This document shows, one piece after another, positions 16,658 to 26,112 of a DNA stretch of 64,000 nt (within the stretch, counting starts at the first letter, position 1; every line of letters begins with the position of its first letter). Source of the DNA: Candidatus Kapaibacterium sp. (GTDB lineage: Bacteria; Bacteroidota; Ignavibacteria; Kapaibacteriales; UBA2268). A program made the position numbers and the translations under genes. The notes beneath the pieces were generated by a model. It made no database searches. It worked only from the letters and a program-made list of their open reading frames with translations, and was not told the origin of the DNA. The stretch is taken from positions 186,001 through 250,000 of the forward strand of contig JAMLHE010000002.1 of assembly GCA_023957315.1 (NCBI GenBank). The letters run 5' to 3'.

Positions 16658-19600
16658 ATGATTTTCAAAAAAACTTTGCTTTTTTTACTGACTTTTTGCT
16701 TTGCTATCCCAATATATGGAATTGAACTGCCGCACCCCAAACCGCTGATGAGAAAACTTGAGTTTGCGAAAGAGAGGGAAAGTGAGGGTGGCGAACTGAG
16801 AGTACGTAGAATAGAAGCGATTAAGCAATCCGAAAAGATGAGACACGAACTATACGGGAAATCTCCCGAATTGATGTCTGCACAACCCGAGTGGAAATGT
16901 ATCGGACCTTTTAATATTTCGGGGAGAATCCGTTCCATCGTAGTTCACCCTTCAAATCCGGGACAAATTTATATCGGAGCAGCAGCCGGTGGCGTTTGGA
17001 AAACTCATGATAACGGTGTGCATTGGACTCCATTGTTCGATTTCGAAAATTCCATTTCGTTTGGCTCCTTAGCTCTCGACCCTATTGACCCTGAGATTAT
17101 TTACGCTGCCACCGGCGAAATGATTATCGGTGGCGGTATTTCATATCTGGGCTCTGGGGTTTATCGTTCGTCAAATGGCGGTAAAAATTGGGATTTGATT
17201 GGACTTCCCGATGTGGGAGCTTTCTCTAAGATTTATGTTCATCCTTCAGACCGTAATTTAATCATTGCCGGTGGTGCCGAAAGCAACGGGGGGCTTTATA
17301 TTTCTCTTGATATGGGCAAAAATTGGAATCGCAAAATTACCGGAAATATTACTGATATTTCGCTCAATCCTACCAATAAGAACGAAATGTTCATCGCTGT
17401 AAATGGCGATGGAGTCTATTATACAGGAAATATGGGCGAAAATTGGACGAAAAAATCATCAGGTATCACAAATATCGGTGGGCGGATTTCAGTTCAAGCA
17501 TCGGCATCAGATTTTTCAATTGCTTATGCACTCGTCGAACGCAGCAATTCACGAGCGGCAATCTTCAAAACGACGGATAGAGGCAATGAATGGAATATGG
17601 TACACGACGGTGACCATGCTTTCTTCAGAGGGCAAGGTTTTTATAATAATTATTTGGCTGTGCATCCCACAAATCCGAACATAGTCCTTGCAGGTGGAAT
17701 TGACTTATGGAGAACAGCAAACGGCGGTAGTTCATGGCAATCTGTTTCTGATAATACTCAAAAGGAACGCATGCACGTGGATAATCATCATGCTGCTTTT
17801 TCGCCCCTTAATCCTAACGTTGTTTACAATGCTACTGACGGCGGTATTTATATGAGTTCCGATGCCGGAATTTCTTGGAAAGACATCAATGCAAATTTGG
17901 CGATTACTCAATTTTATGCAATTTCTACCGATTTGATGCAGCCGTATAGAGATTATGGCGGCACCCAAGACAATGGAACTATCGGCAGCAGAAATAACGA
18001 ATGGGGTAAATATATTTCGGGCGATGGATTTGATTTGTTCCTTCATCCGGATAACGCTAATATTTTATTCGGAGAGTTATACTACGGTCAAATATTCAAA
18101 TACAAATTCAATTCCTCCGGTAAAAATGATTTGGAATTTCTGTACAATAAGATTCCTGCACAAGATTCGGGAATTTGGCATTCGCCATTTTTGTTAGACA
18201 AAAAATTCAGAAGAATCTTCTTGGGACTGCATGCAATTTATGTTTCGTATGATTTTGGCGATACTTTTTTCCCGATTTCCCAGCGAGGCACTCACCAACA
18301 TACTTCAATTGCATTTTCCGAGCTTGATGCGAAAATATTGTTAGCCGGAAACCGAATCGGGCAAATTTTTCGGTCGAGCGATTCGGGAAAAGAATGGCAA
18401 CAAATTAACGCTCCGCCAATGCCGAGGCGCACAGTAACCGAGATAAAATTTTCTAAAATTGACAGGGAAACAGCATATGCTACATTCTCGGGATATGGCA
18501 AGCCCCATTTGTTCAAGACTACGGATTTGGGCGTCTCATGGTTTGATATTGGCTCAAATTTGCCCGACGTTCCGATTAATGCCTTAGAATTCCACCCAAA
18601 TGATGAAAATATAATATTTGTCGGTACCGATATTGGCGTTTATGCAAGCTACGACGGCGGTGGTGTGTGGTTTCCGTACGGACATTCTCTATCTCGCAGC
18701 CCTGTGATTGATTTGTTGATTCACGATAATACCACAATCTTCCCGCAAATGAAGCTCCGAGCCGGAACTCATGGGCGCTCGATATGGGAAGCCGATATAG
18801 TCGATATGCCCCAATTAGCAACGGAAATCACTTCTCCGGCAGGTGGAGAGAATCTAATCGGCACAACGGATTTTCGTATTTCTTGGTCGGGATTTCGCTC
18901 TCCTGTTGATATTTCGGTACGATTTGGCGAAAACCAAGAATGGACTGAACTCGCAAGCGGTGTTCACGGGAATTCATTTTTGTGGGCTGTGCCGGATTTA
19001 GATGCATTGACCGCGAGAATTTCAATTAGAAGCTCAATTGATGGCGTCACGAGAATTTCAAATTCTTTCAGCATCAAAAAATTGGAAAAGGGCGCTATTT
19101 TGCGAACCGGCAATGTTTCAATCGCAAGCTATGGAATTGTGCATGACGGCGGAAATTCATTATGGGTGACAGATTTCGGCGGCAACCAAGTGCACAAGGT
19201 AAATCTTGAAGATTTCACAATCACGAAATCGCTAACTTTGCCATATTCGGAATTTTACACAGATATTACAATCAACGAATCGAAAGACCTGCTTTATCTG
19301 CATCGGCTCAACGAATCAAGCGGCAACGGCGGCAAAATTATCACTATTGACACCAACGGCAATTTTATTCGCGAATTTGCTACTCCTGCAACGAGCTATC
19401 CGATAGGACTTGCATACAGCAATGGAGATTTGTTCGTTGCCGAGCGTGATGTGAATAGGCGGATTTTCCGGATTGATGCTCAAACGGCTGCCGTGAAAAA
19501 TTCATTCAAAAACCCTTTTGATAATACTTTCGGTCCGCGTGGAATGACATTTTATGAAGGAAATTTATACCAAGTATCAACTCTTTTTATAGCTAATGCT

Positions 19601-20071
19601 TTGAATCGTTCATCGGCTTTGGTGTTTTCGCCATCATCACCAACTGAAATCATTTCTGACATTCCGCTTTCAACCGCCCAAAATTTTATTAATGCTCGCG
19701 GTATTGATGTTGACCCGAACGATTACTCGCTGTGGGCCTGCGATGTCAACGGAAATATTTACAATATCGCTAATGATATGTTATTGACATCAGTTTCGGA
19801 TAATTTTGAAAAAGATGAGTTATACATTGTACCAAATCCGGCAAGTGAGCATTTTTCACTGTCTTATTTGCCGAAGCAAAGTGGCAATTATTCTTTTGAA
19901 TTGATTGATTTGACAAGTGTTATTCAAATGAATCAGAGTAAATATTTGCAAGGAAATGAAGCCACCGAAATATTTTTCCGAATATCAAAGCTGAGTAAAG
20001 GCTTATATTTCGTCCGAATTAGCAGGGACGGATTGCCAATCAGGCATGAAAAAGTAATTGTTATAAATTAA
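16658..20071 (+). CDS. Large T9SS-sorted Asp-box/VPS10-like propeller protein
   Basis: I use the ATG at 16658, which gives the signal MIFKKTLLFLLTFCFAIPIYG; a TTG five codons upstream is less likely. The 1137-residue protein carries at least eight Asp-box motifs between about residues 130 and 690 (SSNGGKNW, TTDRGNEW, SSDAGISW, SSDSGKEW, TTDLGVSW), as in VPS10/sortilin and xyloglucanase-type two-propeller proteins. A middle beta-sandwich and an NHL-like segment with repeats follow. The last 80 residues (VPNPASEHFSLSY, LSKGLYFVRI, VIVIN) are a T9SS sorting domain. It may bind or degrade a polysaccharide or glycoprotein. It is the only rightward gene between Lnt and MlaE, and its 3' end overlaps the convergent barrel gene by 11 bases. 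Confidence 0.85.
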   Translation: MIFKKTLLFLLTFCFAIPIYGIELPHPKPLMRKLEFAKERESEGGELRVRRIEAIKQSEKMRHELYGKSPELMSAQPEWKCIGPFNISGRIRSIVVHPSNPGQIYIGAAAGGVWKTHDNGVHWTPLFDFENSISFGSLALDPIDPEIIYAATGEMIIGGGISYLGSGVYRSSNGGKNWDLIGLPDVGAFSKIYVHPSDRNLIIAGGAESNGGLYISLDMGKNWNRKITGNITDISLNPTNKNEMFIAVNGDGVYYTGNMGENWTKKSSGITNIGGRISVQASASDFSIAYALVERSNSRAAIFKTTDRGNEWNMVHDGDHAFFRGQGFYNNYLAVHPTNPNIVLAGGIDLWRTANGGSSWQSVSDNTQKERMHVDNHHAAFSPLNPNVVYNATDGGIYMSSDAGISWKDINANLAITQFYAISTDLMQPYRDYGGTQDNGTIGSRNNEWGKYISGDGFDLFLHPDNANILFGELYYGQIFKYKFNSSGKNDLEFLYNKIPAQDSGIWHSPFLLDKKFRRIFLGLHAIYVSYDFGDTFFPISQRGTHQHTSIAFSELDAKILLAGNRIGQIFRSSDSGKEWQQINAPPMPRRTVTEIKFSKIDRETAYATFSGYGKPHLFKTTDLGVSWFDIGSNLPDVPINALEFHPNDENIIFVGTDIGVYASYDGGGVWFPYGHSLSRSPVIDLLIHDNTTIFPQMKLRAGTHGRSIWEADIVDMPQLATEITSPAGGENLIGTTDFRISWSGFRSPVDISVRFGENQEWTELASGVHGNSFLWAVPDLDALTARISIRSSIDGVTRISNSFSIKKLEKGAILRTGNVSIASYGIVHDGGNSLWVTDFGGNQVHKVNLEDFTITKSLTLPYSEFYTDITINESKDLLYLHRLNESSGNGGKIITIDTNGNFIREFATPATSYPIGLAYSNGDLFVAERDVNRRIFRIDAQTAAVKNSFKNPFDNTFGPRGMTFYEGNLYQVSTLFIANALNRSSALVFSPSSPTEIISDIPLSTAQNFINARGIDVDPNDYSLWACDVNGNIYNIANDMLLTSVSDNFEKDELYIVPNPASEHFSLSYLPKQSGNYSFELIDLTSVIQMNQSKYLQGNEATEIFFRISKLSKGLYFVRISRDGLPIRHEKVIVIN

Positions 20072-20972
20072 ATTTCAGACCGAATGCTGCTGAAAATGAG
20101 CGTGTTAGCCCGTCTGCAGCATAGTCTCTTGCCAGAATCGGCAAGGCTACTTCAAGATGCAATGCTGCGTAGTCAGTCAAATTATTTTTCAGTCCTGCTC
20201 TGAGATTGACTGTCGTAAGATTTTGCTCGGTGATTTCATATTTTTCGCTTTCAAAATTATAACGTCGAACGTTGTTTTCCTCATTGCGATGAATTACTTG
20301 AATTCCTCCGTAAATGGATGTTTTGTCGAAATTTACAAATTTATCAACTGACAGCATGAAATCCATTCCTCTCCTCATCTTGAATGATTGGTTGTAGTGT
20401 AGAGCTGCTTCATCTTCGTCCACCCAATCCTCGTGTAGGAATTTGTTAGAAGTTCTATCATCGGAAAATTGGAAACCCACTCCGAAAACCCAAGTGCTGA
20501 GTCTCAAGCTTGCGCCTAACATTAAATCACTTGTTCCTAAACCCGGTTGATATACCATTGGTAAGGAACGCCCTGACTTTTTGCCGTTGGCTTCGCCTGT
20601 AGCAAATTTGACTCCGGCAATAAATTTAATTGCGGCATCCTCACTCAGCGACCCAGTAAATCCTGCCGCGATTTTGATATCGCCTAAACCGGACAAAGTC
20701 CCGAGATTGCCATTCGTGTAAACATAAGGGAGAATCACCGATACATCCATATTTTCAGACCTGTAATCGAAGGTTAGTAGTGTATTGAATATTACGGTGT
20801 TTTCGTCGCCCACACCAAAATATTGCGAAAGCCCCGCTATGTATTTCTCTTCTTCGGGCTGTATGTCCTTATCACCCAACATACTACAAACTCCGGCATC
20901 ACTGCAACCTTGTGATGCGAGATATGCCGGAGCGAGTAAAATAAATAAAACTACAATTAAAAATTTTGACAT
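20061..20972 (-). CDS. Predicted outer-membrane beta-barrel protein
   Basis: A 303-residue protein with a signal peptide (to about LASQG). It has alternating amphipathic strands with aromatic girdles and ends with FGLKFNL, consistent with an outer-membrane barrel. The strand plan resembles the MetA-pathway/transporter-like barrels common in FCB bacteria. It follows the C25-like gene without a gap (the stop of that gene is the next base), so it is probably co-transcribed. Substrate unknown. Confidence 0.65.
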   Translation of the reverse strand: MSKFLIVVLFILLAPAYLASQGCSDAGVCSMLGDKDIQPEEEKYIAGLSQYFGVGDENTVIFNTLLTFDYRSENMDVSVILPYVYTNGNLGTLSGLGDIKIAAGFTGSLSEDAAIKFIAGVKFATGEANGKKSGRSLPMVYQPGLGTSDLMLGASLRLSTWVFGVGFQFSDDRTSNKFLHEDWVDEDEAALHYNQSFKMRRGMDFMLSVDKFVNFDKTSIYGGIQVIHRNEENNVRRYNFESEKYEITEQNLTTVNLRAGLKNNLTDYAALHLEVALPILARDYAADGLTRSFSAAFGLKFNL

Positions 20973-23117
20973 TTATCTAATTACATTGATTTTCTCGATA
21001 TATACTTGACCGCTTTTGATGATTTTCACAAAGTAAACCCCTTGCGGTAGTACCTGATTAGATTTATTCTTGATATCCCAAGATATTGAATGAGTGCCGG
21101 AGCTCAACCTTTTGTCAAGCAAAGTGATTAACGATGACCCGTACAAATCGGTAACTTCGATTTTGACATCGCATAGTTTTTGAGTTGAGAATTTGATGTT
21201 CAACAATTCGCTTACCGGATTTGGGTAAATTTTCAAATCAACATTGTCGGCTAATTCATCTTCTACGGATGTGCTGACAAGTGTAACGGAAGTAACATTG
21301 TGCAAACTTAGCGCCCAAAACGAGCCGCTGTTGTTGTTGATAATGCTTGATGCACGCACGGAGTAATAAACTTTGCCGTCATAATCGAAATTATCGGTAT
21401 AGGTCAACTCGCTCACCGGTGTCGTGTTTATTTTTTGAAATATGCCGTATTCGGATGTTGAGCGGTAAATTTCGTATCTGAGATTGCCGCTCTTATTTGG
21501 AGCATCCCAAGTGATAACTTGTTTTTCATTTTCATCTACAACTACCGAAAGATTTGGCACTTTGGGTACTTCATTCGAATACATCGTCAAAGTTGGGTCG
21601 CCCATAAGAGCCGTATGAATTTGCTTCATACCGATTGCATAAATCACACCATTTGGATATTGACTTGTCCATACTATACTTGGTTTGTAAAGATTTTTAT
21701 TGTTGTGCGATAACAAAGCCGAATAACCAATTGAATGATTGGTTCCCATGTGGTGATAATACCAATGTGGTCTACCGGACCATGAGCAAGTCAAAGCCGA
21801 AGGATTGGACGCAAGCGGTGCTCGCAGCAAATTGTTTTTATTGTCCCAATCGCCGAAATAGGAGCCGAAAAGCATAGTGAAAACAGAATTCACAGGAGTA
21901 TTAGAAAATTTTTCGGAATTTCCAATTCCTCCGGCGCTGGTATAGCTGCCGCCACCACAGCCATAAGCCCAAAGTGCCGAGCTTGTGGATAGTGTTGTGA
22001 ACCAATCTGCCGCTTGTACATTTTCGTTACCAAGAAGGGATGCCATATTTCGCCATCCGCTTGATGAAAAAGAGGTTTCAATGCCGGGATTCGCCCCGAA
22101 ATTATCGTCAATTATGCCTTTCTTTTCTAAAAGTTGCTGACCTGTTCTATATAAATGATTTTTGTTCAGGTAATTTCTCAAAAGTTCTGTTTCATTTGTT
22201 AATCCGTTATCCTCATTGTGAAATTGCGGCATATCGTATAAGTCAACTCTGCCGACAGCCAATTCCGCCGGAATCGCCATTTCTGTAATATCAAATTTGC
22301 CATCGCCCGGGACATTTTTATTAGCTTCTCGCTGCCCTTCTACAACTACGTTGACTGATGCATCAGTAAACCATTGATGTCCGGAAATATAGCCATAATA
22401 TATATCAGCGGGCCACGCACCGCGATGGTTTGCGTGAGCATCCGGTGCTAAATCTCCCGAATACGGTACTGCAATTCGACCCAAAAGATAAACAGTGTTA
22501 ATAGCCGGATTTGCTGTATATGCAGCCAGAATTTGATTTTTAGTAGCTATTACTGCTGCACCATTGAAAGCTTCTGCTCGAGCTACCGTAATCATATCTA
22601 CTCCCCAGCCTTCACCACGTAAATCATCTTTAAGGCGCTCTATTTCACTTTCCAATGGAGTCGCCATAGTTTCATCCACTACAAGCAATACTGTTCCATG
22701 GTCATGCTTCGCAGCAATGTTGACTCCGGCACAAGCATAACCGAAGCCCATCATTTGACCGACTTGACTGTCATCATTGGACCCAATTGAAACAAGGAAG
22801 AGCATTCGTACCTCATATTCGTATTCCACACCAATTTGAACAGCATTATCTGTAAATTCAGTAATATTGCTATCAAGTGTTGCAATAGGATTCGCACTCC
22901 AAAAATTATCTTTCACTAATTTTTTAAATATGAAATAGCTCTTCGCCAATTCGTTATGTTTCCATTTCAATGTGATTGAGGGTGCTTGTTCATCAATTTC
23001 AACATTAATCAAAACTGCAAAATCGCTTGAACGTAAAAATCGTGGGTCAGGTTCGGCATTTGCAAAAGCGGAAGCTAATAAATAAGCTATAACTACAAGA
23101 AGTAAAACTCTTTTCAT
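20973..23117 (-). CDS. T9SS-sorted C25-like (gingipain-fold) protein, catalytic residues apparently replaced
   Basis: The ATG at 23117 gives a good signal peptide (MKRVLLLVVIAYLLASAFANA); the longer TTG start is less likely. After an FnIII-like N-terminal region there is a C25-like plan: YLLGRIAVP, DIYYGYI, ELAVGRVDLY, GCGGGS (about 386-391), FGSYFGDWD (about 417-425) and ALMGDPTLT. A second FnIII-like domain and a T9SS sorting domain ending VYIEKINVIR follow. In active C25 peptidases I expect GHG where GCG stands and a Cys where FGSYFG has Ser, so the classical His/Cys dyad seems absent. It is a tandem paralogue of the gene at 23186-25192. Confidence 0.75.
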   Translation of the reverse strand: MKRVLLLVVIAYLLASAFANAEPDPRFLRSSDFAVLINVEIDEQAPSITLKWKHNELAKSYFIFKKLVKDNFWSANPIATLDSNITEFTDNAVQIGVEYEYEVRMLFLVSIGSNDDSQVGQMMGFGYACAGVNIAAKHDHGTVLLVVDETMATPLESEIERLKDDLRGEGWGVDMITVARAEAFNGAAVIATKNQILAAYTANPAINTVYLLGRIAVPYSGDLAPDAHANHRGAWPADIYYGYISGHQWFTDASVNVVVEGQREANKNVPGDGKFDITEMAIPAELAVGRVDLYDMPQFHNEDNGLTNETELLRNYLNKNHLYRTGQQLLEKKGIIDDNFGANPGIETSFSSSGWRNMASLLGNENVQAADWFTTLSTSSALWAYGCGGGSYTSAGGIGNSEKFSNTPVNSVFTMLFGSYFGDWDNKNNLLRAPLASNPSALTCSWSGRPHWYYHHMGTNHSIGYSALLSHNNKNLYKPSIVWTSQYPNGVIYAIGMKQIHTALMGDPTLTMYSNEVPKVPNLSVVVDENEKQVITWDAPNKSGNLRYEIYRSTSEYGIFQKINTTPVSELTYTDNFDYDGKVYYSVRASSIINNNSGSFWALSLHNVTSVTLVSTSVEDELADNVDLKIYPNPVSELLNIKFSTQKLCDVKIEVTDLYGSSLITLLDKRLSSGTHSISWDIKNKSNQVLPQGVYFVKIIKSGQVYIEKINVIR

Positions 23118-23185
23118 GTCTTTTTCCAAAAATGTATTTCAAACTATGCTTAAATTAAGGAAAAATCCTTAAATCTTAAAATGAA

Positions 23186-25192
23186 TTAATCAATTATCAT
23201 GAATTTTATATGTCGGACAACACCATTGATGCTAATTTCGATGTAATAAACACCTGAAGCTAACGAATTTCCTTCCGCATCTGTCAATAAAATATTTTTT
23301 TTGGTAACGAATTCCGAAATATTAATTGATAGTTTATTCAATAATTTGCGTGATAAGTCGAACAATTTTATTTCAGACACTCCGCTCAAATCCGTGACTA
23401 TGACTAAATTTGTATTGTCTGATGCGGGATTGGGATAGAGCAATGTGTTTAATACTTTGTCGCGAGTCAAATCAATTCGCAAAGTTCCTTCTTCGGATAT
23501 TACTCCTTGGCTTAGATTGAGATATGTGCCCGAATGAAGGCGCTCCTCTTTGATTGCCCTCACCATATAATAATTCCAAATATGCTTGGCAGTAACATCG
23601 GTAAATGAAGTTGTGGTCACAATCTCATCCGAAATTCGTTGGTACTGTCCGTATTTTTCATCGGATGAATAAACATAATAGCCAATAATATTGCTATCGG
23701 GACTTTCATCCCACGACAAATGAATTTGTGAGTCGCTTGTGACAGCCAAATTTGATGGCGATTGGACAAAACTTGTTTTTAAAGTTGGGTCGCCGATTAG
23801 AGCTATATGATTCATACGCCTTGCATACGGGCTTGAAGCACGATAATTATTTGGGCGGGAATTTTGCGACAGCAATGTAGAATAAGCAATAGATTCGCCA
23901 AAAGCTGTATGGTGGAAGAACCAATGAGGACGCCCTGACCATACGCAAATCAAACCACCGGGTGCTGCTGCTAAAGCTGCTCGCATTAAATTATTTTCCG
24001 AATCCCAATCGCCGAAATATGAACCGAAAAGCTGAGTGAACGCTACGCGCATCGGTTTGCTTGCAAAATCTTCCGCATATGCGACCCTTTCAGCACGTAC
24101 AAAAGAGCCGGGACCGCAACCGTAACCCCATATATAATCATTATCAGAAACCATATCGCGTAAATCTTCATCGTCTATCTCTCGCCAATCCGTCATCGCC
24201 GAAAAACTCATCCAAGCTGATGCGGCAAAGCCCTCTTTTAAATCTGGTCCGAATGCATCAGATACAATCATTTTGTCCGGGTATCTGTCAATTCCGGTCC
24301 TGAATCTATGGTTTTTGTCCAAATATTGCTCCAACAATTCAAGCTCGTTCTTTTCAAAAAAAGGCAAATTGAACATATCTACTCTGCCGACTGCAATTTC
24401 AATATCCGAAGGAATGATAATTTGGTCAAATTTTCCGTCATTCGGACGGTTTCGTGTTCTTTCGTCATCGGATTTCAAATTGGTTAATGTATCTGTCCAG
24501 ATGCCGTCAACGTCGCCATAAAAAATATCCGATGCCCATGCACCATCATGGTCTGGTGTGTGCCCGTCAACGGCGAAACTGCCGGAATAAGGCACCGCAA
24601 TTCTTCCAAAAAGCAAAACAGCAGTGATATTTTCCTTGTTGTAATATTCGATTATTTTTCCCTTTGTTTGCATCACTTTGGCACTGTCAAATGTCTCTGC
24701 TCGCGGAGCAGTATCTCGGAAAACTCGCCATCCGTCAACAAACATATCTTTTGACAGTCTTTCAATTTTATCGTTCAAAACCAAATCTATGCTTTCATCA
24801 ACCAAAATCAACACATTGCCACGATGTTCTATCGCCGGCACATCAATCCCTATGTTCATGTAACCATAAGCAAAATAATCAATCATGTCCTTTTCAATCA
24901 GAAATTCATACCAACGACCGCGTTCAAAATCTGTGAAAACATACTGCGAATCGAAACGGCTGATTGTTTTAATTGGGTCGCCAAATAGCGAATCTTCCTT
25001 GAATTTCATAAAAACAGTATAGCTGTATGCGTTGGTGTCGGCATCCCAAGTGAAAATGGCATCCAATCTGCCTGAAGTTGAATCAAGCACAGGAGTAAGC
25101 AATAGTGCATATCCACGGCTCGTTTCAGGGATTTGACCATCGCTGACTCGAGCAGAGAGTATATATAATAATAAAAATAAAAAGTATTTCAT
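23186..25192 (-). CDS. T9SS-sorted C25-like (gingipain-fold) protein, paralogue of downstream gene
   Basis: The start at 25192 (MKYFLFLLLYILSARVSDG) gives a signal peptide; the frame is open 31 codons further but without one. The 668-residue product follows the same order as its neighbour: LLFGRIAVPYSG, DIFYGDVDG, EIAVGRVDMF, GCGPGS (about 358-363), FGSYFGDWD (389-397), LIGDPTLKT, an FnIII-like domain and a T9SS sorting domain (LYPNPASDN, ASGVYYIEI, FMIID). It too has Cys for the expected His and Ser for the expected Cys. The matched substitutions in both copies suggest a conserved non-classical or non-enzymatic role. MlaE is divergently transcribed just upstream. Confidence 0.75.
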   Translation of the reverse strand: MKYFLFLLLYILSARVSDGQIPETSRGYALLLTPVLDSTSGRLDAIFTWDADTNAYSYTVFMKFKEDSLFGDPIKTISRFDSQYVFTDFERGRWYEFLIEKDMIDYFAYGYMNIGIDVPAIEHRGNVLILVDESIDLVLNDKIERLSKDMFVDGWRVFRDTAPRAETFDSAKVMQTKGKIIEYYNKENITAVLLFGRIAVPYSGSFAVDGHTPDHDGAWASDIFYGDVDGIWTDTLTNLKSDDERTRNRPNDGKFDQIIIPSDIEIAVGRVDMFNLPFFEKNELELLEQYLDKNHRFRTGIDRYPDKMIVSDAFGPDLKEGFAASAWMSFSAMTDWREIDDEDLRDMVSDNDYIWGYGCGPGSFVRAERVAYAEDFASKPMRVAFTQLFGSYFGDWDSENNLMRAALAAAPGGLICVWSGRPHWFFHHTAFGESIAYSTLLSQNSRPNNYRASSPYARRMNHIALIGDPTLKTSFVQSPSNLAVTSDSQIHLSWDESPDSNIIGYYVYSSDEKYGQYQRISDEIVTTTSFTDVTAKHIWNYYMVRAIKEERLHSGTYLNLSQGVISEEGTLRIDLTRDKVLNTLLYPNPASDNTNLVIVTDLSGVSEIKLFDLSRKLLNKLSINISEFVTKKNILLTDAEGNSLASGVYYIEISINGVVRHIKFMIID

Positions 25193-25311
25193 TTTCTTTC
25201 TCTCAAATATCAAATAAACACATACGACTTGATAAAGTTCCAAGTAACGAGCAAAATAGTTAGAAAAAAAATGATTATTTTGCATGTTTGTTTCAATTAC
25301 TATTTACAAAT

Positions 25312-26091
25312 ATGTTAAATTTTCCGGCATTTATAGGACGCAAAGTGATAAATTTCACTGCCGAAGTCGGTAGAATCGTAATTCTGCTGGTATCTGTATT
25401 GAAATATTTCCCCCGAGCAATCAAAGACCGGAAATTAGTGCTCGACCAAATGGCAATCGTCGGCTCGGATTCATTGCCACTCGTTGTGTTGATTGGTTCA
25501 TTTACAGGTGCAATTGCAGCGCTTCAGGCAACGAATTTGTTCGACAAATTCAACTTGGTCAATATCGCCAAGCCTTTTATCGGCTCATCAATCGCAACTG
25601 TCGTTTTTACCGAGCTTACTCCTGTGCTTACTGCATTGGTCATCGCCGGGCGAGTAGGTGCTTCAATGGCAGCACAACTCGGCACAATGAACGTAACTGA
25701 GCAAATTGATGCACTCGAAATGATGGGAATTGATAAAAATCGCTATCTTGCTATGCCACGCGCTATCGCTACATTGTTTATGATGCCTGTGCTTGCAGTA
25801 TTTTCAAACGTCGTGGCTTTGGTCGGTGGTTTTTTACTTACCTATATCAAATTTGAATTCGAAGCGGCAACATTTTTTGATTCTGTCCAAAGATTTTTCC
25901 AAGCAAGCGAAGTGCTCTTGGGCTTGACCAAATCCTTCGTTTTCGGTGGAGTGACGGCGTTGATTGGTGTACACGTGGGTTTTGCAACCACAGGCGGCGC
26001 CGAAGGAGTCGGGAACAGTACAGTCAGGGCATTCACTTTGTCCGCTGCTGCAATTTTGATAATAGATGCCTTATTTGGCTATATTTGGTAG
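25312..26091 (+). CDS. mlaE: MlaE-family lipid ABC transporter permease
   Basis: A roughly 260-residue inner-membrane permease with the signature ELTPVLTALVIAGRVGASMA followed by AQLGTMNVTEQIDALEMMG. MlaE works with the ATPase MlaF and the MCE protein MlaD to move phospholipids between membranes. Neither partner is adjacent here. I take the ATG at 25312; another ATG eight codons upstream (25288) is equally possible. The next gene, 21 bases on, is a periplasmic binding lipoprotein of the amino-acid type, an unusual companion. Confidence 0.9.
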   Translation: MLNFPAFIGRKVINFTAEVGRIVILLVSVLKYFPRAIKDRKLVLDQMAIVGSDSLPLVVLIGSFTGAIAALQATNLFDKFNLVNIAKPFIGSSIATVVFTELTPVLTALVIAGRVGASMAAQLGTMNVTEQIDALEMMGIDKNRYLAMPRAIATLFMMPVLAVFSNVVALVGGFLLTYIKFEFEAATFFDSVQRFFQASEVLLGLTKSFVFGGVTALIGVHVGFATTGGAEGVGNSTVRAFTLSAAAILIIDALFGYIW

Positions 26092-26112
26092 ATATAAATT
26101 GAGTTTAATCAT

